This document shows, piece after piece, positions 62,209 to 64,000 of a stretch of 64,000 bases of DNA (within the stretch, counting starts at the first letter, position 1; each line of letters opens with the position of its first letter). Made by a program: the position numbers and the translations under genes. The stretch is from assembly GCA_910589265.1 (NCBI GenBank), contig CAJUTQ010000053.1, positions 1 through 64,000 on the forward strand. The letters are read 5' to 3'. Below the pieces are notes generated by a model. It saw nothing but the letters and a program-made list of their open reading frames with translations, did no database searches and was not told where the DNA came from. Origin of the DNA: an uncultured Lachnospiraceae bacterium. Lineage in GTDB: Bacteria; Bacillota; Clostridia; Lachnospirales; Lachnospiraceae.

Positions 62209-62694
62209 ATGAGTAAAATGATAAAAGTTGGCATGGCTGATTTAAAACTGTGCATTAGTCCAGACAGCATTACGACCCTTGGTCTTGGATCCTGTGTGGG
62301 AATTGCTCTAAGAGATCCGAAGACAGGGGTAGGCGGCTTGGCTCATGTAATGTTGCCAGATAGTACAAAAATAAGAAATAATGCTAATGTAGCAAAATTT
62401 GCAGATACAGGCATTATGGAGCTGGTAAAACAGATGGAAAAGGCAGGGGCAGTAAAGAGCCGTATTGTCGCAAAAATTGCCGGGGGAGCCCAAATGTTCG
62501 CTTTCCAAAATAAGTCAGATATGGCTGGGATTGGGCAGCGGAATGTGGAATGTACAAAACTGAAGTTAAAGGAACTTAGAATTCCTATATTGGCAGAGGA
62601 CACTGGTTTGAATTATGGAAGAACAGTGGAATTTTATCCAGAGAACGGTGATTTTATTATTAAGTCTGTAGGCAAACCTATAAAGAAAATATAG
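62209..62694 (+). CDS. cheD: chemoreceptor glutamine deamidase CheD
   Basis: This 161-residue deamidase has catalytic Cys in TLGLGSCVGIAL and His in GGLAHVMLPDS. It deamidates receptor Gln residues and binds CheC. It follows cheC after 16 bp, the usual pair. Confidence 0.95.
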   Translation: MSKMIKVGMADLKLCISPDSITTLGLGSCVGIALRDPKTGVGGLAHVMLPDSTKIRNNANVAKFADTGIMELVKQMEKAGAVKSRIVAKIAGGAQMFAFQNKSDMAGIGQRNVECTKLKLKELRIPILAEDTGLNYGRTVEFYPENGDFIIKSVGKPIKKI

Positions 62695-62724
62695 GGATAT
62701 TTATTGAAAAATAGAGGTAGGCTT

Positions 62725-63027
62725 ATGAATACAAAACCAATTCCGGCAATTATTATGTTAATATCAGGGGCCTTGACATGTATTGTAACATTTATATATA
62801 GGTATCCCCTTAAAGATACCTTGCTCATTCTTCTTGGAACATTAATTACTTTTCTTTTTATTGGATACATAGTTAAAAAAATTTTGGATTCTTTTCAGTT
62901 TCCAAGAAAGGAAGAACAGATTGATGGAGAGATGATTGAAAAACAATTAAAAGAAAAGGATGAGGGAAAGCAAGAAGAGAAAGGGAATGAACCTGTACCA
63001 GAAACGAAGACTGTTGAAGGTGAATAG
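62725..63027 (+). CDS. small membrane protein of unknown function between cheD and sigD
   Basis: This 100-residue protein has two membrane helices (about 6-24 and 31-55), then a very charged Lys/Glu tail (RKEEQIDGEMIEKQLKEKDE). ATG 62725 follows AGAGGTAGG; an in-frame TTG at 62704 is weaker. In Bacillus the motility regulator gene swrB lies on the other side of sigD; I see no clear similarity, so function is unknown. Confidence 0.78.
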   Translation: MNTKPIPAIIMLISGALTCIVTFIYRYPLKDTLLILLGTLITFLFIGYIVKKILDSFQFPRKEEQIDGEMIEKQLKEKDEGKQEEKGNEPVPETKTVEGE

Positions 63028-63111
63028 ATAGTTGGGAAAGAAAGATTTTGAATTTTTTATAAAATGGGCAATATATGATTTGTACAGTATGAAATAATCG
63101 GAGGCGGATGC

Positions 63112-63882
63112 ATGGACGAAGAAGAGAAGAAAAAACTATGGGAGGAATATTCAAAAACATGTTCTCCAGAGACGAGAGAGAAAATTATCGTAGAGTATGC
63201 CCCGTTAGTAAAATTAGTGGCAGGCCGTCTATGTATGTATTTGGGAAATCATATTGAGTTGGATGATTTAATTGGATATGGAATTTTTGGTCTGATTGAT
63301 GCAATAGATAAATTTGATCCTAGCAAGGCAGTAAAATTCGAGACGTACGCTAGCTTGAGAATTAGGGGCGCTATTTTGGATCAAGTTCGAAAGATGGATT
63401 GGATTCCAAGAACGATTCGACAAAGACAAAAGAAAATAGAGAATGCTGTAAAAGAGGTAGAGGCAGAGTCAGGGAAAAAGGCAACGGATAAAGAAGTAAG
63501 TGAAAACTTAGGAATAACAGAAGAGGAATATTATGACTGGCAGACTCAGATGAATATCACAAATGTTGTGTCGTTAAATGAGTTTACAGATCAAGGAAGC
63601 GAAGTTCCTGTAGATAAGACTGTCACATCATCCTTGGCAAAGCCTGAAGAAGTGATAGAACAAAATGAGTTAAAGCTTATGATGAAAGAGGCTTTAGAAA
63701 CATTGACAGAACGGGAAAGAAAGGTGATTGTACTTTATTATTATGAAGAGTTGACATTGAAAGAGGTTAGCCATATACTAGGAGTATCAGAGTCAAGAGT
63801 GTCACAGCTTCACACAAAGGGATTACAAAAAATGAAAAAAAGGTTAGGTAATTATATGGGTATTTTGACAGATAATATATAG
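63112..63882 (+). CDS. sigD: flagellar sigma factor sigma-D (FliA)
   Basis: This 256-residue sigma-28 directs late motility genes such as flagellin. Region 2 contains DDLIGYGIFGLIDAIDKFDP and FETYASLRIRGAILDQVRKM; region 3 DWIPRTIRQRQKKIENAV; region 4 LTLKEVSHILGVSESRVSQL. GGAGGCGG precedes the ATG. The anti-sigma FlgM is not in the window. Confidence 0.96.
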   Translation: MDEEEKKKLWEEYSKTCSPETREKIIVEYAPLVKLVAGRLCMYLGNHIELDDLIGYGIFGLIDAIDKFDPSKAVKFETYASLRIRGAILDQVRKMDWIPRTIRQRQKKIENAVKEVEAESGKKATDKEVSENLGITEEEYYDWQTQMNITNVVSLNEFTDQGSEVPVDKTVTSSLAKPEEVIEQNELKLMMKEALETLTERERKVIVLYYYEELTLKEVSHILGVSESRVSQLHTKGLQKMKKRLGNYMGILTDNI

Positions 63883-63919
63883 CTTTTTTGGCTATTGATA
63901 TCTGGGAGAAGGAGCGGGC

Positions 63920-64000
63920 ATGAATAAAAATGGGTATTTTCAGTTAGTATTTAGAAAAACAGGCACTTTTTTAAAAATTGTGCCTCCAAGTGATGGGGGA
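63920..64000 (+). CDS. FapA/DUF342-family protein, 5' part only
   Basis: ATG 63920 follows GAAGGAGCGG, 37 bp after sigD. The visible 27 residues (MNKNGYFQLVFRKTGTFLKI, then VPPSDGG) match the start of FapA/DUF342 proteins. The gene runs past the window end. FapA-like proteins are often placed after sigD; a polar-organising role is known in some bacteria. Confidence 0.75.
   Translation, partial: MNKNGYFQLVFRKTGTFLKIVPPSDGG

Overview
The window looks like a chromosomal segment from a low-GC, spore-forming, flagellated Firmicute. It is most likely a member of the Clostridia, and Lachnospiraceae-like by gene content and order. The support is Gram-positive style ribosome binding sites, sporulation genes (gpr, spoIIP, sigK), CodY, and a Bacillus/Clostridium-type fla-che operon with fliY, cheC, cheD and sigD. 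No species is claimed.

Layout. Bases 1-4670 are accessory DNA. A small module (HTH/DUF2087 regulator, VOC protein, Cys-rich KTR protein) has a consensus promoter and its own terminator. It is followed by a run of decaying genes: a truncated transposase, a broken arr (rifamycin ADP-ribosyltransferase), a broken TetR regulator, two intact flavodoxin-fold genes and a broken GNAT acetyltransferase. This stretch ends at a strong hairpin next to a tRNA-Ala(GGC) on the minus strand. Bases 4869-16600 hold a cyclophilin lipoprotein, a double-NUDIX protein, an LrgA/LrgB pair, two tandem paralogous chemoreceptors and a complete branched-chain amino acid ABC transporter (livJHMGF). Bases 16606-26470 combine housekeeping and sporulation genes: gpr, rpsT, spoIIP, lepA, hemW, sigK without a pro-sequence, a CtpB-like protease, an orphan and divergent PilT-family ATPase, and a small membrane protein. 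Bases 26591-32098 carry comM, dprA, topA and codY.

Bases 32611 to the window end form one co-directional motility and chemotaxis operon of 37 genes, with few gaps above 100 bp: flgB, flgC, fliE-fliJ, a MotE-like gene, fliK, flgD, a flagellar operon protein gene, flgE, flbD, motAB, fliL, fliM, fliY, cheY, fliOPQR, flhBAFG, a PilZ gene, cheBAWCD, a small membrane protein gene, sigD and the start of fapA. The encoded set covers the basal body rod, MS ring, C ring, export apparatus, hook, stator, placement GTPase/ATPase, c-di-GMP brake, most of the adaptation and phosphorelay proteins, and the late flagellar sigma factor. Flagellin, the filament cap and cheR are not in the window. CodY lies directly upstream, as in Bacillus.

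Most notable: (1) FlgD carries two tandem helical repeats of about 60 residues, of a kind seen in surface proteins; (2) the FliY linker is encoded by five near-identical 24-bp repeats; (3) an orphan PilT-family ATPase keeps Walker A but has lost the Asp-box, Arg and His-box signatures; (4) sigK lacks a pro-sequence yet sits beside a CtpB-like protease; (5) a near-perfect 34-bp palindrome covers the -35 of the comM-dprA-topA promoter; (6) a degraded antibiotic-resistance gene cluster lies between the window start and tRNA-Ala; (7) an unclassified 44-residue peptide ends in Ser-Ser-Gly-Gly-Cys. I saw no CRISPR array, prophage, or clear new defence system.
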